From Armatimonadota bacterium (GTDB lineage Bacteria > Armatimonadota > HRBIN16), in NCBI GenBank assembly GCA_026003175.1, contig BPGT01000002.1, positions 62,001 to 126,000 of the forward strand: a DNA stretch of 64,000 bases, in the 5' to 3' direction. This document shows, piece by piece, positions 8,261 through 16,975 of the stretch. Numbering within the stretch: position 1 is the first letter of the stretch; each line of letters starts with the position of its first letter. The translations under genes were made by a program, and so were the position numbers. A model generated the notes under the pieces. It did no database searches. It saw only the letters and a list, made by a program, of their open reading frames with translations, and was not told the DNA's origin.

Positions 8261-9694
8261 TCATACATACTTGCGTTTGCGGCGCTGAGCCACTCCGCTG
8301 CGATACGCCTCGCGCTCTACCGCCTGTGCAACTGCCTCTGCCACCCGGCGGTCAAACACGCTGGGCACGATGTAATCCTCGTGCAGCTCGGAGGGCTTAA
8401 TGACCCCCGCTATCGCTCGCGCTGCTGCCAGCTTCATCTCCTCGGTGACGCGCTTTGCCCGACTGTCCAGCAGGCCCCGGAAGAAGCCGGGGAAGCACAG
8501 CACGTTGTTAATCTGGTTCGGGTAGTCCGAGCGTCCCGTGGCAATGATGCGAGCGATACCGGTTATCTCCTCTGGCATAACCTCAGGTATCGGGTTTGCC
8601 ATCGCGAACACGATAGAGTCTTTTGCCATCTGGCGCACATCGTCTGCAGTGAGCGTGTGGGGAGCGGACACGCCGATGAACACGTCTGCGCCCTCCAGCA
8701 CCTCATGCAGGCATCCGCGAAGACCGCGCGGGTTGGTTACCTCGGCGATGGCGTGCTTGGCTGGGTTCATGTGTTCGGTTCTGCCCCGGTAAATCGCCCC
8801 GGCGCGGTCGCACAGCACAATGTCGGTCACGCCAGCGCGTAGAAGCAATTTCGTGATAGCAACTCCTGCTGCACCTGCGCCGTTGATAACCACCCTCAGC
8901 GATTCCATTGGTTTGTTGACGATACGCAGGGCGTTTTGCAATGCCGCGAGGGTTACTACTGCCGTGCCGTGCTGGTCGTCGTGGAAGACGGGGATATCCA
9001 GCCGTTCTATCAATCGCTCTTCCACTTCAAAGCAGCGCGGAGCAGCGATATCTTCCAGATTGATCCCGCCAAAGACAGGAGCGATATTCTCCACGGTCTT
9101 CACAATCTCGTCGGTGTCCTGCGTGTTCAGCGCTATCGGGAAAGCATCTACTCCGCCCAGCTCCTTGAAGAGCATCGCCTTGCCTTCCATCACCGGCAGC
9201 GACGCCGCCGCGCCGATGTTGCCTAACCCCAGCACCGCCGAGCCGTCGGTGACTACTGCCACCGTGTTCCGCTTGATGGTGAGGTTGAACACATCCTCAG
9301 GATGCGCCACAATCGCCTCGCACACCCGCGCTACTCCCGGCGTGTATGCCATCGATAGGTCGTCGCGCGTGCGGATGGGAATCTTGGGCTGGATGGAAAT
9401 CTTGCCCCCCAGGTGCAGCAAGAAAGTGCGGTCGGAATATTTGACCACTTTCACCCCGGGCGTTTGACGCAGTCTCCTGAGAATAACCTGCGCATGTTCG
9501 ATACCGCTGGCGTAGATGGTGAAGTCGCGCGTGATGATACTGCTGGTCATCTGCACGATGTCCACTGCGCCGATGCTACCGCCTTCTGCACCAATCAGTG
9601 AAGCGATTTTACCCAGCATTCCCGGCTCGTTGGCGTACTCCAGACGCACCGTGAAGCTGTAGCTGGGGCTGACGTGGGTTGTCGTATCTACCAT
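8261..9694 (-). CDS. NAD(P)-dependent malic enzyme with N-terminal ACT domain
   Basis: 477 residues. An N-terminal ACT regulatory domain (about residues 10-85, with EYANEPGMLGKIASLIG) precedes a bacterial malic enzyme. The malic N-terminal domain has AYTPGVARVCE and TDGSAVLGLGNIG, and the Rossmann domain has INGAGAAGVAI. Metal-site residues are in FHDDQHGTA. It oxidatively decarboxylates malate to pyruvate in the cytosol, supplying pyruvate and reduced cofactor; NAD versus NADP preference is not decided here. ACT fusion is common in this subfamily and suggests control by an amino acid or other small ligand. ATG at 9694 is chosen because AAAGGAGGG lies upstream; the frame runs on 51 codons without a site. 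It is apparently monocistronic. Confidence 0.93.
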   Translation of the reverse strand: MVDTTTHVSPSYSFTVRLEYANEPGMLGKIASLIGAEGGSIGAVDIVQMTSSIITRDFTIYASGIEHAQVILRRLRQTPGVKVVKYSDRTFLLHLGGKISIQPKIPIRTRDDLSMAYTPGVARVCEAIVAHPEDVFNLTIKRNTVAVVTDGSAVLGLGNIGAAASLPVMEGKAMLFKELGGVDAFPIALNTQDTDEIVKTVENIAPVFGGINLEDIAAPRCFEVEERLIERLDIPVFHDDQHGTAVVTLAALQNALRIVNKPMESLRVVINGAGAAGVAITKLLLRAGVTDIVLCDRAGAIYRGRTEHMNPAKHAIAEVTNPRGLRGCLHEVLEGADVFIGVSAPHTLTADDVRQMAKDSIVFAMANPIPEVMPEEITGIARIIATGRSDYPNQINNVLCFPGFFRGLLDSRAKRVTEEMKLAAARAIAGVIKPSELHEDYIVPSVFDRRVAEAVAQAVEREAYRSGVAQRRKRKYV

Positions 9695-9824
9695 CTCGGT
9701 GCCCTCCTTTGTGAGGGGTGTCAAGCTATATTGTGATAGACTACCATGGAGTTCCTGCATAGCGAAGCTGGTATAGCATGACGGCAGGAGGGAAGGGGAA
9801 CCAGCGCGAACATCTTGCCAAATC

Positions 9825-10138
9825 GGGAACTCCGTGAGAGGGGACATCGGCTCGTTTGTTCTGGAAGCGTTGGGACAGCGATGGGCGATCGATCTGAGCG
9901 CAGACGATTACAACCTGCCGGAGTATTTCGGCAGACTGCGCTGGACGTATTAACTGTACTGGTTTATACACACCCGGGCGGACATCGATATCGGTTCGGA
10001 TGGCAGGTCTGCCGAGCTGCGCCAGGGAGGGGAGATTCTGCACGCCGCCCGATACGTCTGCGCATCTTACTGGAGCCGGTATGGAGCGAGGGCTTCCGAG
10101 CACACGTGCCCGACGAGACGCCGCTGAGTGAGTGGTAG
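9825..10138 (+). pseudogene. Relic of a heparinase II/III-family gene (C-terminal part)
   Basis: Translation from 9825 gives [20 protein letters not shown], then [10 protein letters not shown] and a TAA at 9951. This closely resembles the C-terminal domain of heparinase II/III-like polysaccharide lyases. The same frame continues past the stop with [19 protein letters not shown], and a frame change then leads into [13 protein letters not shown] ending at 10138. So one broken reading unit carries a nonsense codon, an apparent internal deletion and a frameshift. No start or N-terminal catalytic domain remains. It suggests a lost glycosaminoglycan or uronate-polymer gene in a genome otherwise rich in carbohydrate enzymes. 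Confidence 0.6.
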
Positions 10139-10193
10139 TGCTATTTGACAGAGCTAGGCTTTTTAGGATACCCTATCTGTATCCTATTCGCAA

Positions 10194-10219
10194 TGTAGCC
10201 GCAGGCTTCAGCCTGCGTA
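10194..10219 (+). repeat. 26-bp palindromic repeat, GCAGGC-TTCA-GCCTGC hairpin
   Basis: TGTAGCC, a 6-bp stem with TTCA loop, and GTA; the arm is directly followed by the AGGAGGAG ribosome binding site of the PLP enzyme gene. The copy at 43592-43617 has different stem bases but preserved pairing, so the hairpin rather than the sequence is kept. Confidence 0.65.
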
Positions 10220-10233
10220 GAGGAGGAGTACCG

Positions 10234-11382
10234 ATGCGCTTTGGAACAAAGGCGATACGAGCAGGGCAGGAGCCGGATCCCATCACGGGAGCGGTAGTGC
10301 CTGCCATTCATCTCGCTTCTACCTACGTGCAGGCGAAGGTGGGTGAACTGAAGGCAGGTTGGGAGTACGCCCGCTCCGGCAATCCCACACGCGGTGCGCT
10401 GGAAAAGAGTATCGCTGCGTTAGAGAACGCGGAGTACGGACTGGCTTTCGCCTCGGGCATGGCAGCGGAGACAGCGGTCACCTCGCTGGTACGCACCGGC
10501 GAACATATCCTGGCGACCAAAGATATCTACGGTGGAACCTTCCGCCTACTACGCCACCTGCGTGAGAAATATAATATCCAGTCCACCTATGCCGATTTCA
10601 CCGACCTGAGCCGTCTGGAGGAGGCGTTCACCCCGCAAACGCGGCTGGTATGGATAGAAAGCCCCTCTAACCCCACGCTGGTAGTGATGGACATCGCCGC
10701 CATCGCTGAAATCACGCATCGCCACAATGCCCTGCTGGTGGTGGACAATACCTTCGCCAGCCCCTATCTGCAAACTCCACTGGACCTTGGCGCAGACATC
10801 GTGTTGCACAGCACTACCAAGTACATCGGCGGGCATAGCGACCTGATCGGCGGGGCAGTGGTGACGAACAACCCCGAATTGTATGAAAAACTGTATCGCT
10901 ACCAGAACGACTTCGGCGGCGTGCCCAGTCCGTTCGACTGCTGGTTGACCCTGCGTGGCATCCGCACGCTGCATGTGCGTATGGAGGCGCACTGTCGCAA
11001 CGCGATGGCGGTCGCGCAGTTTCTGGAGAGCCATCCGAAGATAGAGTGGGTGCGCTATCCGGGCTTGCGATCCCATCCACAGCATGATATTGCGCGCAAG
11101 CAGATGCGTCACGGCTTCAGCGGCATGATTGCGGTTGGCGTGAGAGGCGGTGCGGAGGCAGCTCAGCGATTCTGCGAGGGCACGAAGATTTTCAATCTCG
11201 CGGAGAGCTTGGGCGGCGCGGAATCGCTCATTGGCTACCCGCCGAAGATGTCTCATGCCTCGATGAGCGCGGAGGAGCGTGCCTGGTGCGGCATCCCCGA
11301 CAACATGGTGCGCCTCTCGGTTGGTCTGGAAGACGTAAACGACCTGATAGAAGACCTGCAGCAGGCGCTGGAGGGGGTATAG
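10234..11382 (+). CDS. Cys/Met metabolism PLP enzyme (cystathionine gamma-synthase/lyase type)
   Basis: 382 residues of the gamma-family trans-sulfuration enzymes. PLP-binding features are clear: YARSGNPTR near the N-terminus, FASGMAAETA, DNTFASPYLQ, and the Schiff-base Lys in HSTTKYIGGHSD near residue 200. The C-terminal SLGGAESLIGYP and RLSVGLEDVNDLIEDL are typical. It could act as cystathionine gamma-synthase, gamma-lyase or O-acetylhomoserine sulfhydrylase; these cannot be told apart by eye. The MetX encoded at 47268-48464 would supply O-acetylhomoserine, favouring a role in methionine synthesis. ATG at 10234 has AGGAGGAG upstream, and a hairpin repeat lies just before it. Confidence 0.9.
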   Translation: MRFGTKAIRAGQEPDPITGAVVPAIHLASTYVQAKVGELKAGWEYARSGNPTRGALEKSIAALENAEYGLAFASGMAAETAVTSLVRTGEHILATKDIYGGTFRLLRHLREKYNIQSTYADFTDLSRLEEAFTPQTRLVWIESPSNPTLVVMDIAAIAEITHRHNALLVVDNTFASPYLQTPLDLGADIVLHSTTKYIGGHSDLIGGAVVTNNPELYEKLYRYQNDFGGVPSPFDCWLTLRGIRTLHVRMEAHCRNAMAVAQFLESHPKIEWVRYPGLRSHPQHDIARKQMRHGFSGMIAVGVRGGAEAAQRFCEGTKIFNLAESLGGAESLIGYPPKMSHASMSAEERAWCGIPDNMVRLSVGLEDVNDLIEDLQQALEGV

Positions 11383-11675
11383 GTATCTTTCCGTCTGGGG
11401 GGCGAACATCCTGCTGGTTTAGCCCCCGCCCCAGCCCTCCCCGCTCGCGGAGGGACAAGAGAGGGGGTAGCGCCTCGATAGGAACCTTACCCTCCCGTTA
11501 GGAAGATAGCCAGCGCAGGCTGGTTTCGTTTGCTGGAGAACGGCTTTAGTCGTGAACGCCCGGTGGGGTTACCGTTTCAGCGCGACCAGAGAAAAACCGC
11601 TCGGCAGGAACCGCCTGCTCTTTTCAAGAACCACACGCACAGCAAAACCATCCTGTCGAAAGAACGGAGGCTAAC
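11383..11675 (+). other. Repeat-rich intergenic region
   Basis: No gene is seen in this stretch. It holds a GC-rich palindromic module (CCCTCC arms, 11435-11454), an inverted copy of the GGAGGGCGA repeat (11471-11495), and a 50-bp two-hairpin repeat (11508-11557). The GGAGG site of the GH172 gene lies at its end. Confidence 0.6.
11508..11557 (+). repeat. 50-bp two-hairpin repeat, copy A
   Basis: It begins with AGCCAGCGCAGGCTGG and ends with an ACGGCTTTAGTCGT-type hairpin. It matches 43 of 50 bases with the reverse complement of 41568-41617. Several differences keep or restore pairing in the second stem. Confidence 0.6.
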
Positions 11676-12779
11676 ATGAACCCTTTGACCCTGTCCACCT
11701 TGAAAGCGTTGACGCTGAGGCGCTACGCACGCACGAGGCGCGTCTCCAGCTACGATAAGACCGGCGGTAACGCCGATTGCTGGTATATCCCTGCGGGCGA
11801 AACCGCGACGCTGGCAGACATCTCCGGCGCAGGTTGCATTACCCATATCTGGTTCACCGTTGCCTGCAAGGACCGCGACTATCTGCGCAAAACCCTGCTG
11901 AAAATGAGCTGGGATAACGAAGCCGAGCCAAGCGTGTACGTGCCGCTGGGTGATTTTTTCGGGCTGGGGCACGGCATCGCGCAGTCGTTTGTCTCCGCGC
12001 CGCTGGCGACGGTCGCCCCGGCGGAGATGGAGGGCAAACGCGGCGGCAATATGGCGATGAACAGCTACTGGCAAATGCCCTTTGCCAAGCGGGCGGTGGT
12101 ACAGATAGTGAACGAATGTGATGTGCCCATCGACGCCTTCTACTTCTACATCGATTACGAGGAGTATGACTCCCTGCCGGAGGACGTGCTGCGCTTCCAC
12201 GCCCAGTATCGGCAGGAGTGCCCGACGAAGGGCATCAAAGGCGAACTGGGCAGGCAGGGTATCGATATCGGCACGCTTTTCCGCGAGCCGAACGTCGACG
12301 GCAACGAGAACTACGTGATTCTGGAAGCGGAAGGTACAGGACACTATGTCGGCTGTGTGCTATCGGTGCATAACATCGATCCCAACGTGGATGGCTTGAC
12401 CTGGTGGGGCGAGGGCGATGACATGTTCTTCATCGACGGCGAGGAACTACCCTCGCTACATGGAACTGGCTCCGAAGACTACTTCTGCCACGCCTGGGGA
12501 ATGCACGACCGGGCATATCCGTATGCGGGTACGTCCATCTGGGAGCACGACCCGCGCTATCCCGGGCGCCATAAGTGCACCAGCTATCGCTTCCACATCC
12601 AGGACCCGGTGGTGTTCACCCAATCGCTGAAGGTGACCATTGAGCATGGACACGCCAACCTGCAGAACAACGATTATTCCAGCGTGGCGTTCTGGTATCA
12701 GACAGAGCCGCACAAACCGCATCCACCCATGCCGGGCAAATGGGAACGTTGCGCCAGACCGGATACGTTATTGAGGTAG
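11676..12779 (+). CDS. Glycoside hydrolase family 172 (DUF2961) protein
   Basis: 367 residues with the DUF2961/GH172 pattern. YDKTGGNADCWYIPAG lies near the N-terminus and AGCITHIWFTV after it; an acidic cluster (VDGNENYVI) and LHGTGSEDYFCHAWG lie in the second jelly-roll half. GH172 enzymes act on fructofuranosyl or arabinofuranosyl linkages and assemble as trimers or hexamers of double jelly rolls. No signal peptide is visible, so the enzyme is probably cytoplasmic and would work on imported oligosaccharides. The start has AACGGAGG at good spacing. A TIM-barrel protein and a sugar kinase lie downstream on the same strand, suggesting one sugar-use locus. The exact substrate is not known. Confidence 0.87.
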   Translation: MNPLTLSTLKALTLRRYARTRRVSSYDKTGGNADCWYIPAGETATLADISGAGCITHIWFTVACKDRDYLRKTLLKMSWDNEAEPSVYVPLGDFFGLGHGIAQSFVSAPLATVAPAEMEGKRGGNMAMNSYWQMPFAKRAVVQIVNECDVPIDAFYFYIDYEEYDSLPEDVLRFHAQYRQECPTKGIKGELGRQGIDIGTLFREPNVDGNENYVILEAEGTGHYVGCVLSVHNIDPNVDGLTWWGEGDDMFFIDGEELPSLHGTGSEDYFCHAWGMHDRAYPYAGTSIWEHDPRYPGRHKCTSYRFHIQDPVVFTQSLKVTIEHGHANLQNNDYSSVAFWYQTEPHKPHPPMPGKWERCARPDTLLR

Positions 12780-13048
12780 ATACCTTTGGAGAGGCGCGCT
12801 CCATCATGTCCGAAGCGTGGTCCTCCAGAGGCTGTTCTTATGGTTTTGAGAGCATCATCTTGAGGGCACTGGCAAGTAAGGCGATATCGAAAAGACGCGA
12901 AAGCGTCGCGTTAGAGAGGTGAAAAGCAAGTTTTGCACCCAGCAAGCCACCCGCGAAAAAGCCCGCTCGCTGTGCACCATTCGGCAGGAGCATTTTCCAC
13001 GAGGTGGCGAATCCGACAGAGGGAAATCTTCAATGGGGAGGACATCGC

Positions 13049-13864
13049 ATGAAACTGGCATGTCAGGAAGGCATGGCGCCGGGCGGCACCCTGCAAGAGA
13101 AGCTGGATAACCTGGCGCAGTACGGATACGAAGGCATCGAGTTCTGGGGGGCACAGTTCATCGACACCGACGTGGGCGGTATGCGCAAGGAGCGTGTGGC
13201 GGAGGTGCGCCGCTTGACCGCGAATCATCCGGTAAAAGCCAGCACCATCTGTGCAGGCTATCGGGGCGCACTGCTGGACGCCGACCGTCGTGAGCGCGAA
13301 CGCGCGGTGCAGGATATCGAAGCCCTGCTGTACGCCGCGGGCGAAATCGGTGCAACAGGTGTGATAGTTGTCCCCATTTTTGGCGCACCGCGCATTCCCG
13401 ACCTTACTCCCTATGCGTCCGCCGTGCAGCTGGAAACCGAACTGCTGTGCAAACTGCTGGAACCGCTGAGCAAAGTTGCCGAGAAGGCGGGCAGTTATAT
13501 CCTGCTGGAGCCGCTCAACCGCTACGAGACGCACTACATGAACCGGCTGGAGCAAGCCGTACACATCTGCCAGCGTGTGGGAGGTTCGCACCTGAAGCTG
13601 ATGGCGGACTTCTTCCACATGAGCATCGAGGAGCGCGACATCCCCGCCGCTATCAAGGAAGCGAAAGGCTACCTCGCACATGTACACCTCGCCGATAGCA
13701 CACGCCTGCTGCCGGGCTACGGGCATACCGACTTCCGGTCGGGATTCGCCGCACTGAAGGAGATCGGTTTCACTGGCTACATGGCACTGGAGTGCGGCAT
13801 CCCCGGCGACGCACGCGAGGAGCTGCCGAAGTGCGCTCAGTACCTGCGCGCACAGATGTCATGA
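13049..13864 (+). CDS. Xylose isomerase-like TIM barrel (sugar phosphate isomerase/epimerase)
   Basis: 271 residues of the AP-endonuclease-2 / xylose isomerase-like TIM-barrel superfamily. Metal-site residues are recognisable: Glu in LLEPLNRYE, Asp and His in LMADFFHMSIEE, His in YLAHVHLADS, and Glu at the end (GYMALECGIPGD). Such proteins isomerise or epimerise keto sugars, inosose or hydroxypyruvate. ATG at 13049 is chosen because GGGGAGG lies eight bases upstream; a start 15 codons earlier has no site. The stop overlaps the ATG of the kinase gene (ATGA), so isomerisation followed by phosphorylation of the same sugar is the likely logic. The actual sugar cannot be read. Confidence 0.86.
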   Translation: MKLACQEGMAPGGTLQEKLDNLAQYGYEGIEFWGAQFIDTDVGGMRKERVAEVRRLTANHPVKASTICAGYRGALLDADRRERERAVQDIEALLYAAGEIGATGVIVVPIFGAPRIPDLTPYASAVQLETELLCKLLEPLSKVAEKAGSYILLEPLNRYETHYMNRLEQAVHICQRVGGSHLKLMADFFHMSIEERDIPAAIKEAKGYLAHVHLADSTRLLPGYGHTDFRSGFAALKEIGFTGYMALECGIPGDAREELPKCAQYLRAQMS

Positions 13865-15348
13865 AAAGGCTTATTCTCGCACACGATTTGGGCACAACGG
13901 GCAACAAGGCGGTGCTGGTAGACGAGGACGGAGCGCTGGTGGACACCGCCTTCGCCTCTTACCGCACCGCTCACCCTGTGCCTCTTGCCGCCGAGCAGAA
14001 CCCTGCCGACTGGTGGCGTGCGGTGGTGCGTTGCACGCGCATTTTGCTACAACGGGACGAAAGCAGGCGAGGCAGGCTGGTGACTGTGGGTTTCAGCGGT
14101 CACATGAACGGCGTGGTGCTGGTGGATGAGGAAGGCACCCCGCTTCGCCCTGCGCTCATTCACGCCGACATTCGTGCCCAACAGCAGTGTGAACAGTTGC
14201 GCCTGAGCATGGGGGAGGAACGTTACTATACTATCACCGGCAACCGTATTGCGCCTTTCTATTCTCTACCCCGACTGATGATGCTGGCTGAGCGCGAGCC
14301 GGAGATGGTGCAACGCGCTCGATGGATGATTCAGTGCAAGGACTACTGTGTGGGGCGTTTGACCGGCAGATGGGGCATTACCGACCCCTCCGACGCCTCG
14401 TTAACCGGCATCTATGATGTCAACCGCCTGCGGTGGAGCGAAGAGGTTGTGGAAGCCAGCGGTGTTCCAGCGGGTCTGCTGCCGGAGGTGGTTCCGTCTA
14501 CCGAGGTGGTAGGGTGCGTGTCACGCGAGGCAGCACGCACAACTGGTTTGCCGGAGGGGCTCCCCGTCGTGATCGGGGCGGGTGATGGCGCATGTGCGAC
14601 CTTGGGCGCGGGGGTGGTGGAAACCGGCGAGAGTTACACCTATATCGGCGGCACGGCGTGGATATCCTGTTTGCGCGAGCGGTTCACGCCGGATCCGTAC
14701 ATGCGCCTGACCACGCTCATGGCGGCGCAGCCCCATCGCCGGGTGCAGTTTGGCACGGTGCAATCGGCGGGAAGCGCATGGGACTGGTTTGTGCGACTGT
14801 TCGGCAGGGGGATGGGCACGGTGCGTTTGCAGGAAGCAGCCTCTGGTGTGCCACCGGGCAGTGGCGGGTTGATTTTCCTTCCCTACCTCAGCGGGGAGCG
14901 CGCGCCGATATGGAACCCACGCGCGAAAGGTGTCTTCTTCGGCTTGCAGGCGCACTGCACACGAGCTCATCTTGCCAGGGCGGTACTGGAGGGGGTGTCG
15001 TGTGCACTAGAGAGTATTTTACAAGTAATGCGCGAACATGGCGCCATAGCAGGCAACGTGCGCGTGGTGGGGGGAGGTACCCGTAGCGACCTCTGGATGC
15101 GCATCTTGGCAGATGTGTACGGATGCCCCGTCGAGATACCTCGACATGCCGAGTCCAGCACTGCCATCGGCGCGGCGGTAATCGCCGGAGTGGGGGTGGG
15201 GCTATTCGAGAACTTTGCGGTGGCAAAGCTTATCGCGGTGGTCGAACGTCGCGTTGTGCCGGAAGAGAGCACGCGCGCCGCATATGTGAGACTGAAGGTG
15301 CATTATAAGGAACTGTATGAGGCAGTGAAGACGCTGTTTACTTACTGA
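13861..15348 (+). CDS. FGGY-family carbohydrate kinase (xylulokinase-like)
   Basis: 495 residues with the two-domain FGGY fold. The N-terminal ATPase phosphate-1 motif is HDLGTTGNKAVLVDEDG, and GFSGHMNGVVLVDEEG follows. A central catalytic Asp candidate lies in GITDPSDASLTGI, the C-terminal IGAGDGACATLGAG is the second phosphate loop, and VVGGGTRSDLWMRILADV is the adenosine motif. It would phosphorylate a pentulose or polyol using ATP in the cytosol. It is translationally coupled to the TIM-barrel gene. Its 3' end overlaps, tail to tail, the relic Uma2 gene on the other strand. Confidence 0.9.
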   Translation: MKRLILAHDLGTTGNKAVLVDEDGALVDTAFASYRTAHPVPLAAEQNPADWWRAVVRCTRILLQRDESRRGRLVTVGFSGHMNGVVLVDEEGTPLRPALIHADIRAQQQCEQLRLSMGEERYYTITGNRIAPFYSLPRLMMLAEREPEMVQRARWMIQCKDYCVGRLTGRWGITDPSDASLTGIYDVNRLRWSEEVVEASGVPAGLLPEVVPSTEVVGCVSREAARTTGLPEGLPVVIGAGDGACATLGAGVVETGESYTYIGGTAWISCLRERFTPDPYMRLTTLMAAQPHRRVQFGTVQSAGSAWDWFVRLFGRGMGTVRLQEAASGVPPGSGGLIFLPYLSGERAPIWNPRAKGVFFGLQAHCTRAHLARAVLEGVSCALESILQVMREHGAIAGNVRVVGGGTRSDLWMRILADVYGCPVEIPRHAESSTAIGAAVIAGVGVGLFENFAVAKLIAVVERRVVPEESTRAAYVRLKVHYKELYEAVKTLFTY

Positions 15349-15907
15349 GCCTGGGCGACCATTCCCCATGCCTGCAGTACTTCAAGAGGCGTCGGGCGAG
15401 TCCACAGCCACTCCACCTTTATCCACAGTCCATCCAGCACTTTGCTGCGATAGACGCCGCTGGCTTCCGGGAGGATGGTCTGGTACACACCTTTCTCATC
15501 CAGCTGGTAAAACTCTACCTGCCGCTTCGTATTCGTAAAACTTCTCGCCGCGATCGCGTGCTCGGCTTGAGGGGCTGACGACCTCTACCACGAGAGCCGC
15601 CGCATCATCCAGATAGTTTTCCTTCAGGCGGTTCAGATTCGCGTTACTGACGAAAAGTGCGTCTGGAGCCCGGCTGGAATGAGAGAGCCGCATCTGGAAC
15701 GGCTCATGCAGCACAACCCCCAGCCCCTTGACGCCTACGTAAAGACGGATAATTCTCTAGCAGAAAGCCTGTAACGTACTGGTGTTCCAGACCCACAGGA
15801 CTCATGGGCACAACCTCTCCGTCCACCCATTCCGCGAAGGTGTCCTCGTCGCACCACTCGAGGAACTGCACGAAGGTCATCTTTGTGGCGACAGAACTTG
15901 CTGACAT
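15342..15907 (-). pseudogene. Frameshifted Uma2-family endonuclease gene
   Basis: Three consecutive reading segments on the minus strand rebuild one Uma2 protein. The first is MSASSVATKMTFVQFLEWCD with GLEHQYVTGFLLENY; the second starts near 15714 with SRAPDALFVSNANLNRLKEN and VVEVVSPSSRARDRGEKFYEYEAAG; the third resumes in another frame at about 15525 with VEFYQLDEKGVYQTILPEAS and ends in VEWLWTRPTPLEVLQAWG. Two breaks are needed. At the second, the usual VREYWLIDP strand is missing, so the copy is dead rather than merely misread. An intact but different Uma2 gene lies at 56461. A TATAAT at 15927-15932 (minus) may be its old promoter. Confidence 0.75.
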
Positions 15908-15956
15908 CGCTATCACCTCACCCGTTATTATAGCACAGTGCGTTGTGAACAGATGG

Positions 15957-15986
15957 TTGCATCTTAATCCTGACTAAGGGTATACT
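15957..15986 (+). promoter_or_regulatory. Sigma-70-type promoter of the cysteine operon
   Basis: TTGCAT (15957-15962), an 18-base spacer, and TATACT (15981-15986) stand about 36 bases before the cysM start. It is the only good promoter seen ahead of the three overlapping genes. Confidence 0.5.
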
Positions 15987-16021
15987 TCTTATCAGATTTA
16001 GTGACGCTAGAGGGTAATGTA

Positions 16022-16975
16022 ATGAGTGCCTGTGCCCATCTGGTGCGCCCTGCTTACTCCACTACAGGCGAGGCGGGTATCGAGCAGCTTATTGGCAACA
16101 CGCCTCTGATTCGCCTGCGCAGGGTAACCACGCATCTTACGCCTGCGGTGGAGGTGTATATCAAAGCGGAGTGGTTCAACCCGGGCGGTTCGGTGAAGGA
16201 TCGACCCGCGTGGAACATGATTCGCGTGGCAGAGGCGCAGGGGTTGCTGACGCCGGACAAAATCATCATCGACGCCACATCGGGCAATACGGGCATCGCG
16301 TACGCGATGATTGGCGCGGCGCGGGGCTATCGGGTGCAATTGTGTCTGCCTGCCAACGCCAACGCCGAGCGCAAGCGGATGTTGCGAGCATTCGGCGCGG
16401 AACTCATTCTCACCGACCCACGCGAGCAGACCGACGGCGCCATCCGCAAGGTGCAGCAGATTGTGGCGGCGGAACCTGACCGCTACTTCTATCCTGACCA
16501 GTACAACAACCCCGCCAACTGGCAGGCGCATTATTACGGTACCGGTGTAGAGATCTGGCAGCAGACCGAAGGCCGCATCACCCATTTCGTCGCTGGCATG
16601 GGCACAACAGGCACGCTAATGGGCACAGGCAGGCGTTTGAAGGAGTATAATGCTGGTGTGCGACTGATTGCTGTACAACCCGACGGCCCGTTTCACGGTT
16701 TGGAAGGGTTAAAGCATCTGCAGACCGCGCTGGTGCCGGGCATTTACGATCCCACTATACCTGATGAGATAGCAGAGATTTCCACCGAGTCGGCGCACGC
16801 GATGGCGCGGCAACTAGCGCGGGAAGAAGGGCTGTTTGTAGGTATCTCCGCTGCGGCGGCGGTATGCGCTGCGCTACAGGTAGCGGAGCGACTTTCCAGC
16901 GGCGTGGTGGTGGCGATTGCGCCCGATGGTGGTAGTCGCTACATCACCGACCCGCTGTGGGAGGAGGAAGGGTGA
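16022..16975 (+). CDS. cysM: Cysteine synthase, CysM-like (protein-thiocarboxylate type by context)
   Basis: 317 residues of the PLP beta-family. The N-terminal IGNTPLIRL, the Schiff-base Lys in GGSVKDRPAW, the SGNTGIAYA loop, GMGTTGTLMGTGRRLKE phosphate-loop region and GISAAAAV are all present. It replaces the leaving group of an activated serine with sulfur to make cysteine. ATG at 16022 is preferred over a GTG at 16001 because GAGGG lies seven bases upstream. The next genes encode a JAMM protease and a CysO-MoeZ fusion, the set that in Mycobacterium tuberculosis makes cysteine from O-phosphoserine and thiocarboxylated CysO. So the sulfur donor is probably a protein, not free sulfide; this is inference from context. 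Confidence 0.88.
   Translation: MSACAHLVRPAYSTTGEAGIEQLIGNTPLIRLRRVTTHLTPAVEVYIKAEWFNPGGSVKDRPAWNMIRVAEAQGLLTPDKIIIDATSGNTGIAYAMIGAARGYRVQLCLPANANAERKRMLRAFGAELILTDPREQTDGAIRKVQQIVAAEPDRYFYPDQYNNPANWQAHYYGTGVEIWQQTEGRITHFVAGMGTTGTLMGTGRRLKEYNAGVRLIAVQPDGPFHGLEGLKHLQTALVPGIYDPTIPDEIAEISTESAHAMARQLAREEGLFVGISAAAAVCAALQVAERLSSGVVVAIAPDGGSRYITDPLWEEEG

Noticed and set aside
8538-9467. Long open frames on the plus strand opposite malic enzyme
   Set aside because: They are antisense shadows of a well-conserved gene, have no ribosome sites, and translate into low-quality sequence.
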